Assembly (NCBI RefSeq): GCF_027625475.1
Contig: NZ_CP115174.1
Coordinates: 4,365,510-4,429,509 of the forward strand
Origin: Sphingomonas abietis
Lineage (GTDB): Bacteria; Pseudomonadota; Alphaproteobacteria; Sphingomonadales; Sphingomonadaceae
Direction: 5' to 3'
Length of the DNA stretch: 64,000 bases
The position numbers were made by a program, and so were the translations under genes. A model generated the notes under the pieces. It ran no database searches, was not told where the DNA came from, and saw only the letters and a program-made list of their open reading frames with translations. Positions 1 to 7,444 of the stretch are shown here, one piece after another. Each line of letters opens with the position of its first letter. Within the stretch, counting starts at the first letter, position 1.

Positions 1-1
1 G

Positions 2-628
2 GGCGCGCTGCTGTTCCGATTGCTCGAAAAACTCGGCCAGATCGATACCGTGATCGCGATCACCTATGTCGTCATGCTGGGATCGATCGGCGGCCTGATG
101 GCGCACGAATCGATCTCGACCATCCTCGCCCAGCGCCGGGGTGAAAAACCGCACCGGGCGCAGCGCCGGCACCATCCGCTGATCGCCGCGCTGCCGTTCC
201 GCTGGCGCTTCTATCGCTCGGGCCTGTACATCTCGCCGCTGGCGCCGTTCCTGCTCGGCATGTTGACCGGCGTCATGACGGTGAGCCTGGGCGTCGGTGG
301 CGGCTTCATCATGGTGCCGGCGATGATCTACCTGCTCGGCATGGCCGCGCAGGTGGTGGTCGGCACGTCGCTGTTCCAGATCCTGTTCGTCACCGCCGCG
401 ACCACCATGATCCACGCCACCACCACCAAGGCGGTCGACATCGTGCTGGCGCTGCTGCTGCTGATCGGATCGGCGATCGGCGCGCAGATCGGCAGCCGGT
501 TCGCGATGAGGATCAAGCCCGAATACCTGCGCCTGATGCTGGCGCTGCTCGTGCTCGCGGTGGCGGTGCGCATGGCGGTCGGCCTCACCTGGCGCCCCGG
601 CGAACTCTACAGCGTGGAATTGGGATGA
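2..628 (+). CDS. Sulfite exporter TauE/SafE family membrane protein (5' end outside window)
   Basis: The frame is open to the left edge of the window, so this is the C-terminal part of a longer protein; the TTG at 20 is only an internal leucine codon. The translation has several hydrophobic membrane segments. A glycine-rich segment near residue 95 (SLGVGGGFIMVPA) resembles the repeated motif of TauE/SafE (DUF81) transporters, which move small organic or sulfur anions across the inner membrane. It overlaps the next gene by an ATGA junction, so the two are probably co-transcribed and may work together. The substrate cannot be told from the sequence. Confidence 0.8.
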   Translation, partial: GALLFRLLEKLGQIDTVIAITYVVMLGSIGGLMAHESISTILAQRRGEKPHRAQRRHHPLIAALPFRWRFYRSGLYISPLAPFLLGMLTGVMTVSLGVGGGFIMVPAMIYLLGMAAQVVVGTSLFQILFVTAATTMIHATTTKAVDIVLALLLLIGSAIGAQIGSRFAMRIKPEYLRLMLALLVLAVAVRMAVGLTWRPGELYSVELG

Positions 629-1377
629 CGCGCGCCGCGATCGCATTGGCGTCGCTGGCCTGCATCGGCGCTTCGAAGCCGGTGCTGGTGCCCGATGTCT
701 CGGACCGGCAAGTCCAGATCATCTACAGCTTCACCGGCGCCGACCTGCTGCTGTTCGGCGCGATCCTCTATCCACAGGGCCGCGCCCCCGATCATCCGGC
801 CGATATCGCCGTGGTCCTGAAAGGGCCGACCCAATCAGTGGTGGTGCGCGAGAAGCAGAAGGTGGCGGGGATGTGGATCAATGCCGACAGCGAACGCTTC
901 CGCTCCGCCCCCGCTTTCTACGCCATCGCCAGTTCGCGCCCGCTCGCCGCGCTGATCGATCAGCGCACCGCCGCAATCTACGAACTGGGGCTGGACAGTC
1001 TCCAGATGTCCCCGGCCTCCGGCTCCCCGCCCGATGAGCAGGCGCGCTTCGTGGACGGCCTGGTCGATCTCAAGCGCCGCGCCGGGCTCTACGTGCAGGA
1101 TGCGCGCGGCGTGGCGATCAGCGACGGCGTGCTCTACCGCGCCCACATCGCCATCCCCGCGCGCGTGCCGGTCGGTCGCTACATCGCCGAGACCTTCCTG
1201 ATCCAGGACGGCCGGGTGGTGGCCGGCGCGGTGCGCGAGGTGGACATCGGCAAATCCGGCTTCGAGCGATTCGTCACGCTCGCCGCCAATCGCTGGCCTG
1301 TCACCTACGGGCTGGCGGCGGTCGCGATATCGCTGCTGATCGGCTGGGGGGCGGGCCTGCTGTTCCGCAGGAACTGA
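625..1377 (+). CDS. TIGR02186 family membrane-anchored protein
   Basis: This is a 250-residue protein with an N-terminal export signal (through about residue 17), a soluble extracytoplasmic body, and one C-terminal membrane helix (about residues 222-247, ending in a short arginine-rich tail). It resembles the TIGR02186 family, alphaproteobacterial proteins of unknown biochemical role that commonly sit beside TauE/SafE transporters. The start ATG overlaps the stop of the upstream TauE gene, which fits a two-gene unit. A role as an accessory or assembly partner of the transporter is inference. No catalytic motif was recognised. Confidence 0.75.
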   Translation: MTRAAIALASLACIGASKPVLVPDVSDRQVQIIYSFTGADLLLFGAILYPQGRAPDHPADIAVVLKGPTQSVVVREKQKVAGMWINADSERFRSAPAFYAIASSRPLAALIDQRTAAIYELGLDSLQMSPASGSPPDEQARFVDGLVDLKRRAGLYVQDARGVAISDGVLYRAHIAIPARVPVGRYIAETFLIQDGRVVAGAVREVDIGKSGFERFVTLAANRWPVTYGLAAVAISLLIGWGAGLLFRRN

Positions 1378-1445
1378 CGCCGTTCGAGCGATTTATTTAC
1401 CGTTCGCGTCCTAACGTCGCCGGCTCAGGGGACGGGAGTATAAGC

Positions 1446-3119
1446 GTGGACGGACTGGCCTGGCGCGGATTTGCCGACGATGACGGCGTGGCGCCACAGG
1501 GGGAAGCCTCCCTCACCGCGCCGCCGGAGATCGGCCGCGTCGTCGAGGTCGGCGGCGGCACCGCGCGAATCACGCTCGACGGCCCCAGCATCCAGCGCCT
1601 GCATGGCGCCAGCGGCGCTGAGGGCATCGCGCTGGCCGGCGAGGTGGGCAGCCAGGTCAAGATGCGCTGCGGCGATTTCTGGCTGGTCGCCAACATCCGC
1701 TCGCTGCGGCTCGACAGCCATGACGGCGACATGATCGTCGCCGAGATCGATTTCCTGGGCGAAGGCCGCCCCTGCGCGACCACCGGACGGCTGCTCGATT
1801 TCCGACGCGGCGTCACCCGCTATCCAATGCCCGGCACGCGGGTCTGCCCGGCCGGCCATGCCGACATGATGCAGATCTTCGCCGCCGAGGATCGCCCGCA
1901 TATCGAGATCGGCACGGTCTATCCGACCGCCGACGTGCGCGGTTCGCTCTACATCGATTCGCTGCTCGGCCGGCATTTCGCGCTGGTCGGCTCCACCGGC
2001 ACCGGCAAATCGACCAGCCTCGCCCTCATCCTCCATCGCATCTGCGAAATGGCGCCACAGGGCCATATCGTGATGATCGATCCGCATGGCGAATATCCCG
2101 CCGCGTTCGAGGGCTATGGCGAGCTGTTCGACGTCGACAATCTGGCGCTGCCCTACTGGCTGCTGACCTTTGAAGAACATGCCGAGGTGATGATCAACTC
2201 GGCCGGTGCCGAGCGCCAGCGCGACATGGATCTGCTGGCGAAATGCCTGCTCGCCGCCCGCCAGAAAAGCCGGGCCGCGGAAGGCATCTCCAAGCTGACC
2301 TGCGACAGCCCGATCCCCTATCTGCTGTCCGATCTGCTCGCTTTCATCGTCACCGACATGGGCAAGCTCGATCGCGCCGGCGACACCAGCTCGCACATGC
2401 GGCTCAAGACCAAGATCGAGGAGCTGCGCACCGATCCGCGCTACAGCTTCATGTTCTCGGGGATGCTGGTCGCCGACACCATGGCGGCGACGATCGCCCG
2501 CCTGTTCCGCCTGCCGACTGGCGGCAAGCCGATCTCGATCGTCGACGTGTCCGGCGTGCCGTCCGAGATCACCTCGGTGGTGGTCGCTTTGCTGTCCCGC
2601 CTCGTCTTCGACTATGCGATCTGGTCGCGTCACGAAACGCCGCGCCCGATCCTGCTGATCTGCGAGGAGGCGCACCGCTACATCCCGTCCGATCGCGTGC
2701 CCGGCCAATCCGCCGTGCGCCGCGTGCTCGAGCGGATCGCCAAGGAAGGCCGCAAATATGGCGTGTCGCTGGGTCTGATCACGCAGCGCCCGTCCGATCT
2801 CGCCGAGGGCGTGCTCTCGCAATGCGGCACGATCATCGCGATGCGCCTCAACAACGAGCGCGATCAGGCCCATGTGAAGGCGGCGATGCCCGAGGGCGCG
2901 CGCGGCTTCATGGAAACCATCCCGGCGCTGCGCAACCGCGAATGCGTGGTCTGCGGCGAAGGCGCCTCGATCCCGATGCGGATCGCGTTCGACAATCTGG
3001 AAGAGAATAAGCGCCCGGCGTCCGGCGATCCCCTGTTCTCGGTGCTGTGGAAGAATCAGGGCGGCGAGGCCGAGATGATCAACCGCGTGATCGGCCGCTG
3101 GCGGCGACAGGGCCGATAA
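1446..3119 (+). CDS. HerA-like DUF87 ATPase
   Basis: This is a 557-residue P-loop ATPase of the HerA/FtsK superfamily. An N-terminal beta-barrel-like region (about residues 30-130, HAS-barrel type) is followed by a DUF87 ATPase core. Walker A GSTGTGKS lies near residue 182, and a Walker B ILLICEEAHR near residue 402. The C-terminal half contains the KEGRKYGVS and ITQRPSDL motifs typical of HerA. The GTG start is supported by GGGAG seven bases upstream. HerA proteins are DNA-translocating hexamers that often pair with the nuclease NurA, but no nurA-like gene is adjacent. The neighbour downstream is a SUV3-like helicase. The substrate is unknown. Confidence 0.85.
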   Translation: MDGLAWRGFADDDGVAPQGEASLTAPPEIGRVVEVGGGTARITLDGPSIQRLHGASGAEGIALAGEVGSQVKMRCGDFWLVANIRSLRLDSHDGDMIVAEIDFLGEGRPCATTGRLLDFRRGVTRYPMPGTRVCPAGHADMMQIFAAEDRPHIEIGTVYPTADVRGSLYIDSLLGRHFALVGSTGTGKSTSLALILHRICEMAPQGHIVMIDPHGEYPAAFEGYGELFDVDNLALPYWLLTFEEHAEVMINSAGAERQRDMDLLAKCLLAARQKSRAAEGISKLTCDSPIPYLLSDLLAFIVTDMGKLDRAGDTSSHMRLKTKIEELRTDPRYSFMFSGMLVADTMAATIARLFRLPTGGKPISIVDVSGVPSEITSVVVALLSRLVFDYAIWSRHETPRPILLICEEAHRYIPSDRVPGQSAVRRVLERIAKEGRKYGVSLGLITQRPSDLAEGVLSQCGTIIAMRLNNERDQAHVKAAMPEGARGFMETIPALRNRECVVCGEGASIPMRIAFDNLEENKRPASGDPLFSVLWKNQGGEAEMINRVIGRWRRQGR

Positions 3120-3266
3120 AGCGAGCGCCGAGCGGCCACGCGCCGCCGCCGTCGATTCCAAGCCGGATTCTGCGCCGGACGATTCTCCGAACGCGACGAA
3201 GCGAATCGGAAACGCGCCCGGCGACTCTTGCCTTCGCGCGCGCGAAACCCCACCTTCCTCAGTAGG

Positions 3267-5846
3267 ATGGGTGGCGTGATCAACGATCGGCTTGTCGCGA
3301 TGTTGGGCCCGACGAATACGGGCAAGACGCACTATGCGATCGAGCGGATGTGCGCCCACTCCTCCGGCCTGATGGGCTTCCCCCTGCGCCTGCTCGCCCG
3401 CGAGGTCTATGATCGGGTCGTCGCGATCAAGGGCAAGGATGCGGTCGCACTGCTCACCGGCGAGGAGAAGATCCTGCCGCCCAAGGCGCGCTATTTCCTC
3501 TGCACCGCCGAGAGTATGCCCATCGGCGAAGGCCGGCAGGCCGGAGGCCGTGCCGGCGGCGATCGCGATTTCGCCTTCGTCGCGCTCGATGAAGCGCAGC
3601 TCGCCGCCGACTCCGAACGTGGCCATGTCTTCACCGATCGGCTGCTGCGCGCGCGCGGCCGCGAGGAGACGCTGATCCTCGGCTCCGAGACGCTGCGCCC
3701 GATGCTGCGCGCGTTGACCCCGGATGCCGAGATCATCGGCCGACCGCGCTTCTCGACGCTCACTTACGCCGGCCCGCGCAAGCTCTCGCGCCTGCCCAAG
3801 CGCTCGGTGGTCGTCGCCTTCTCGGCCGAGGAGGTCTATGCCGTCGCCGAGATGCTGCGGCGCCTGCGCGGCGGCGCGGCGGTGGTGATGGGCGCGCTCA
3901 GCCCGCGCACCCGCAACGCCCAGGTGCAGATGTACCAGGCCGGCGAGGTCGATTATCTGGTCGCCACCGATGCCGTCGGCATGGGCCTCAACATGGATGT
4001 CGCCCATGTCGCCTTCGCGTCGCTGCGCAAGTTCGACGGCAAGCGCGCCCGCCGCCTGGCCATCCCCGAAATGGCGCAGATCGCCGGCCGCGCCGGCCGC
4101 CACCAGCGCGACGGCACCTTCGGCACGCTGGGATCGGAAGGATCGGGCGCCAGCTTCGATCCCGAGGAGGTGGCGGCGATCGAGGGCCATCATTTCAAGC
4201 CGCTCGACCATCTCTACTGGCGCTGCGGCACGCCGGATTTCGCCAGTGTCGACCGACTGATCGCCAGCCTGGAGGCGAAGCCCGATCACCGGGTGCTGCG
4301 CGCCGCGCCCGAGGCGATCGACCTCACCGTGCTCAAGCGCCTCGCTGGCGAGCCGGACGTCGCCCACCGCGCCCGCGGCCAGGCGATGACCGAGCGGCTG
4401 TGGGCGGCCTGCGGCCTGCCCGATTTCCGCAAGACCGGCGCCGAGCATCATGGCCGCCTGGTCGGCCGCATCTTCCAGCATCTGTCCGAAGGCGACCGGC
4501 GCATCCCGGCGCACTGGTTCGCCGACGAGATCCAGCGGCTCGACACCGTGCAGGGCGACGTCGAGACGATCGCCGGCCGGATCGCGGCGGCGCGGACCTG
4601 GGCCTATATCGCCCACCGGGCCGACTGGCTGGCCGAACCCGCCCACTGGGCCGAGCGGACCCGCCAGCTCGAGGAAAAGCTCTCCGATGCGCTGCACGAG
4701 CGGCTGACCCAGCGCTTCGTCGATCGCCGCACCTCGGTGCTGCTGCGCGATCTCGACAAGCGCGGCGCCGAACTGCTGCCGGTCACCATCGCCGACGATG
4801 GCCAGGTCAGCGTGTCGGACGAGCCGATCGGCCATCTCACCGGCTTCCGCTTCGTCGCCGACGCCAATGCCCGCCACGCCGACATGAAGCGGCTGATGGC
4901 CGCAGCCGAGCGCCGGCTCGGTGCCGAACTGGCCCGCCGCGCCAAGGCGCTCGCCGCCGATCCGGACGGCGCCTTCACGCTGGCCACCGACATCGGCCGC
5001 CCGGTCGCGATCTTCTGGCGCGGCGATGTCGTCGCGCGGCTGGGCAAGGGCCGGTCGCTCACCGAACCGCGGCTGACCCTGCACCGCACGCTCGATCCGC
5101 TCGTCACCGAGGATCGCGCCGGCGTGATCGAACGGCTGGAACACTGGCTGCAAGGGTCGATCGCCCGCCACCTGGCGCCGCTCGCCGCGATCTCGGCCGC
5201 CGCGCGCGACAAGGCGACCGCGCCGGTGCTGCGCGGGCTGCTCGCCCCGGTGGCGGAAGCGGGCGGCATCGTCTCGCGCGACGCGGTCGCCGCCGCCCTG
5301 CCCGTCCTCGATCGCGACCAGCGCCGCGCGGCCGCCCATCTCGGCCTCAAGATCGGCACGCTCGATCTGTTCGTCGGCGCGCTGCTCAAGCCCGAGCCGA
5401 TGCGCTGGCGCCTCGCTTTGCTGGCGGCGCGCGCCGCAGCGACGATGCCGCCGCTGCCGACGCCCGGCACCGCGATGCTCGACGATCCCGATCCGTTGTT
5501 GCGCGCAGCTGCGATGCGGGCCGGGTTCCGCGATCTCGGCGACCAGATGCTGCGCGTCGATCTGGTCGAACGCCTCGCCCGGCAGGCGCATGATGCGCGC
5601 GAGGGCCAGCGGCCCTTCGTTCCCGATCCTTCGCTGTCCACCTCGCTGGGCCTCAAGCCTCCTGCCGTCGCACGGCTGATGCGGACGCTGGGATTTGCGC
5701 GGCGGGATAGCGCCGGGGGGCCGGTCGCCTGGCTGTGGCGCGGCCGCCGCCCCGATCGCGTCGATGCGCCCCGCCCCCGGCCGGGCAATGCATTCGGCGC
5801 GCTCGCCCGTCTTCTTCCACCCCAGGCTCAAGGTGCGCATGGCTGA
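3267..5846 (+). CDS. SUV3-like DEAD/DEAH-type RNA helicase
   Basis: This protein of about 859 residues begins almost directly with the helicase core: Walker A GPTNTGKT near residue 14, a DEAQ box (ALDEAQ) near 107, and motif VI QIAGRAGR near 270. This arrangement, with DEAQ and a short N-terminus, matches bacterial relatives of mitochondrial SUV3, an ATP-dependent RNA helicase linked to RNA turnover. The C-terminal 550 residues are alanine- and arginine-rich and probably helical. The start chosen is the ATG at 3267; the frame is open to a TTG at 3228 and there is also a GTG at 3276. The gene overlaps the following S4-domain gene by 8 bases, suggesting a shared RNA-related role. Confidence 0.85.
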   Translation: MGGVINDRLVAMLGPTNTGKTHYAIERMCAHSSGLMGFPLRLLAREVYDRVVAIKGKDAVALLTGEEKILPPKARYFLCTAESMPIGEGRQAGGRAGGDRDFAFVALDEAQLAADSERGHVFTDRLLRARGREETLILGSETLRPMLRALTPDAEIIGRPRFSTLTYAGPRKLSRLPKRSVVVAFSAEEVYAVAEMLRRLRGGAAVVMGALSPRTRNAQVQMYQAGEVDYLVATDAVGMGLNMDVAHVAFASLRKFDGKRARRLAIPEMAQIAGRAGRHQRDGTFGTLGSEGSGASFDPEEVAAIEGHHFKPLDHLYWRCGTPDFASVDRLIASLEAKPDHRVLRAAPEAIDLTVLKRLAGEPDVAHRARGQAMTERLWAACGLPDFRKTGAEHHGRLVGRIFQHLSEGDRRIPAHWFADEIQRLDTVQGDVETIAGRIAAARTWAYIAHRADWLAEPAHWAERTRQLEEKLSDALHERLTQRFVDRRTSVLLRDLDKRGAELLPVTIADDGQVSVSDEPIGHLTGFRFVADANARHADMKRLMAAAERRLGAELARRAKALAADPDGAFTLATDIGRPVAIFWRGDVVARLGKGRSLTEPRLTLHRTLDPLVTEDRAGVIERLEHWLQGSIARHLAPLAAISAAARDKATAPVLRGLLAPVAEAGGIVSRDAVAAALPVLDRDQRRAAAHLGLKIGTLDLFVGALLKPEPMRWRLALLAARAAATMPPLPTPGTAMLDDPDPLLRAAAMRAGFRDLGDQMLRVDLVERLARQAHDAREGQRPFVPDPSLSTSLGLKPPAVARLMRTLGFARRDSAGGPVAWLWRGRRPDRVDAPRPRPGNAFGALARLLPPQAQGAHG

Positions 5847-6102
5847 TACGACCCTCAGGATCGATCAATTCCTCTGCCTCGCCCGCTTCGCCAAGACGCG
5901 AAGTGTCGCGAAGGCCCTCGTCGGCGAGGGCCATATCCGCCTCGACGGGCGGACCATCCACAAATCCTCCGCCCAGGTGCGGGTCGGCTCGGTGCTGGGG
6001 CTGCCGGTCGGCGGGCTGGTCCGGGTGGTGCGGATCGAGGCCCTGCCCGACCGGCGGGGGCCGGCACCGGAAGCCCGCGCCTGCTATATCGATCTGGTCT
6101 GA
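5839..6102 (+). CDS. S4 RNA-binding domain protein (Hsp15-like)
   Basis: This is a small 87-residue protein made almost entirely of an S4 RNA-binding fold: the start (RIDQFLCLARFAKTRS) and the V/I-R-L-D-G-R segment are characteristic. Hsp15-type S4 proteins bind stalled 50S subunits carrying peptidyl-tRNA; whether this one does so is inferred from size and fold. The longer open frame begins at 5695, but family similarity starts at the ATG at 5839, inside the end of the helicase gene. The overlap implies translational coupling with the helicase. Confidence 0.85.
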   Translation: MADTTLRIDQFLCLARFAKTRSVAKALVGEGHIRLDGRTIHKSSAQVRVGSVLGLPVGGLVRVVRIEALPDRRGPAPEARACYIDLV

Positions 6103-6125
6103 TAGACGTTCGCAAAGACGGGCGG

Positions 6126-6154
6126 TTGACGAACGGCAGGGGCCGCGCCTAGCA
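6126..6154 (+). promoter_or_regulatory. Candidate sigma70-type promoter for fdxA
   Basis: TTGACG (6126-6131) is separated by 17 bases from CTAGCA (6149-6154). This fits an alphaproteobacterial housekeeping promoter with a good -35 and a weak -10. It would start transcription about 30 bases upstream of the fdxA ATG. Seen by eye only. Confidence 0.45.
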
Positions 6155-6192
6155 GGGCGCGTTTCATCCTGCCCTTCGAGAGTTTCCAGACA

Positions 6193-6531
6193 ATGACCTA
6201 CGTCGTCACCGATGCCTGCATCCGCTGCAAGTATATGGATTGCGTGGAAGTCTGTCCGGTCGACTGCTTCTACGAGGGCGACAACATGCTCGTCATCAAT
6301 CCGAACGAGTGCATCGATTGCGGCGTGTGCGAGCCGGAATGCCCGGCCGAGGCGATCCTGCCCGACACCGAGAGCGGCCTGGAAAAGTGGCAGGAGCTGA
6401 ACAACAGCTTCTCCGCCCAGTGGCCCAACATCACCCGCAAGCGCGACGCGCCGGCCGATGCCGACGCGTTCAAGGGTGTCGAGGGAAAATACGACAAGTA
6501 TTTCTCGGCGGAACCCGGCCAGGGCGACTGA
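6193..6531 (+). CDS. fdxA: 7Fe ferredoxin FdxA
   Basis: This is a 112-residue seven-iron ferredoxin. The N-terminal half has C9, C17 and C21 in the spacing expected for a [3Fe-4S] cluster, and the [12 protein letters not shown] segment (about residues 40-51) supplies the [4Fe-4S] ligands. The C-terminal extension after residue 60 is the usual FdxA tail. It is a cytoplasmic one-electron carrier; its partner reductase is not in the window. It has its own promoter-like sequence and stands alone between the S4 gene and carD. Confidence 0.95.
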   Translation: MTYVVTDACIRCKYMDCVEVCPVDCFYEGDNMLVINPNECIDCGVCEPECPAEAILPDTESGLEKWQELNNSFSAQWPNITRKRDAPADADAFKGVEGKYDKYFSAEPGQGD

Positions 6532-6618
6532 TCCCCGCCGCTCGCCGCAAGAGCGGGCCGAATCCCTACCAATTATGAGAAAACTATGTTAGAAGCCGCT
6601 TCCGTGGGGGGCGACTTG

Positions 6619-6634
6619 TGATCGCGCGCGATCA
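6619..6634. promoter_or_regulatory. Perfect 16-base palindrome upstream of carD
   Basis: TGATCGCGCGCGATCA is a perfect inverted repeat about 125 bases before the carD start, in the 226-base gap after fdxA. It could be a protein-binding site in the carD promoter region, or simply a GATC/CGCG-rich chance palindrome in GC-rich DNA. No regulator is identified. Confidence 0.3.
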
Positions 6635-6757
6635 TGGGATTCGTCCCCGCATTCTTGAATGGTGGATCATCGGATCGCCTGCGGCGGCAGAACTTAGGGG
6701 TGGGGTGCTGCGGACCGCATGGGCCGAGAGATCGGAACTTTACCGGAAAGGTATCAA

Positions 6758-7276
6758 ATGGCTGCGAAGGCGCTGAGCTTCGACGTCGGCGACTATGTCG
6801 TCTATCCCAAGCATGGCGTAGGCCGCGTGATCGAGTTGCAGAGCCAGGAGATTGCTGGCGCCAAGCTCGAATTGTACGTGCTGCGTTTCGAGAAGGAGCG
6901 GATGACCCTCCGCGTGCCGACCAACAAGGCCGAATCCGTCGGGATGCGCAAATTGTCCTCGTCGATCACGCTCAAGGAAGCGATGGAGACGCTCAAGGGC
7001 AAGCCGCGGGTCAAGCGGACCATGTGGTCGCGTCGCGCGCAGGAATATGAAGCCAAGATCAATTCCGGTGAAATCTGCTCGATCGCGGAAGTGGTGCGCG
7101 ATCTGTTCCGTGCCGACGACCAGCCCGAGCAGAGCTATTCGGAGCGCCAGATCTTCGAGGCGGCGACCAGCCGCCTCGCCCGCGAACTGGCGGCGATGGA
7201 AGAGACCGACGAGCCCCGCGCACAGGAGAAGATCCTCGAGATTCTCCGCGAGGCTGCCGTGGTCCATGCCAAATAA
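6758..7276 (+). CDS. carD: CarD/CdnL family RNA polymerase-binding regulator
   Basis: This is a 172-residue protein with an N-terminal CarD/CdnL/TRCF Tudor-like domain (about residues 5-65, containing FDVGDYVVYPKHGVG) that in this family binds the RNA polymerase beta subunit. A helical C-terminal domain (about 70-170) contacts promoter DNA near the -10 element. In Caulobacter and mycobacteria such proteins stabilise open complexes at rRNA and other growth genes. The start at 6758 is preferred to the upstream in-frame ATG (6719) because GGAAAGG lies just before it and the family begins here. The gene is followed by a strong terminator and appears monocistronic. Confidence 0.93.
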   Translation: MAAKALSFDVGDYVVYPKHGVGRVIELQSQEIAGAKLELYVLRFEKERMTLRVPTNKAESVGMRKLSSSITLKEAMETLKGKPRVKRTMWSRRAQEYEAKINSGEICSIAEVVRDLFRADDQPEQSYSERQIFEAATSRLARELAAMEETDEPRAQEKILEILREAAVVHAK

Positions 7277-7313
7277 GGCGCACGCTGAGTAAGGCGTTTG
7301 CCGAACGGATAAG

Positions 7314-7341
7314 AAAAGGCGGCTTCGGCCGCCTTTTTTTT
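7314..7341 (+). terminator. Rho-independent terminator after carD
   Basis: The stem AAAAGGCGGC pairs with GCCGCCTTTT around a TTCG tetraloop and runs directly into a T-tract. It lies about 40 bases after the carD stop. This is one of the clearest intrinsic terminators in the window. Confidence 0.9.
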
Positions 7342-7444
7342 CGTTGCCTTTCGCCGGATCGCGATCGGCCCTGCTCGCCGCCGGTCTTGCCAATCCTCGA
7401 TCGCCCGGACAGATTGATCCCTGGGGGTTTGGGGGCTTGCCGTC

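Noticed and set aside
1425..5840. A 1471-codon open frame on the minus strand
   Set aside because: It is a shadow of the HerA-like and SUV3-like genes in GC-rich DNA: the plus-strand proteins have clear ATPase motifs, while this frame shows only Arg/Ala/Gly-rich low-complexity sequence.
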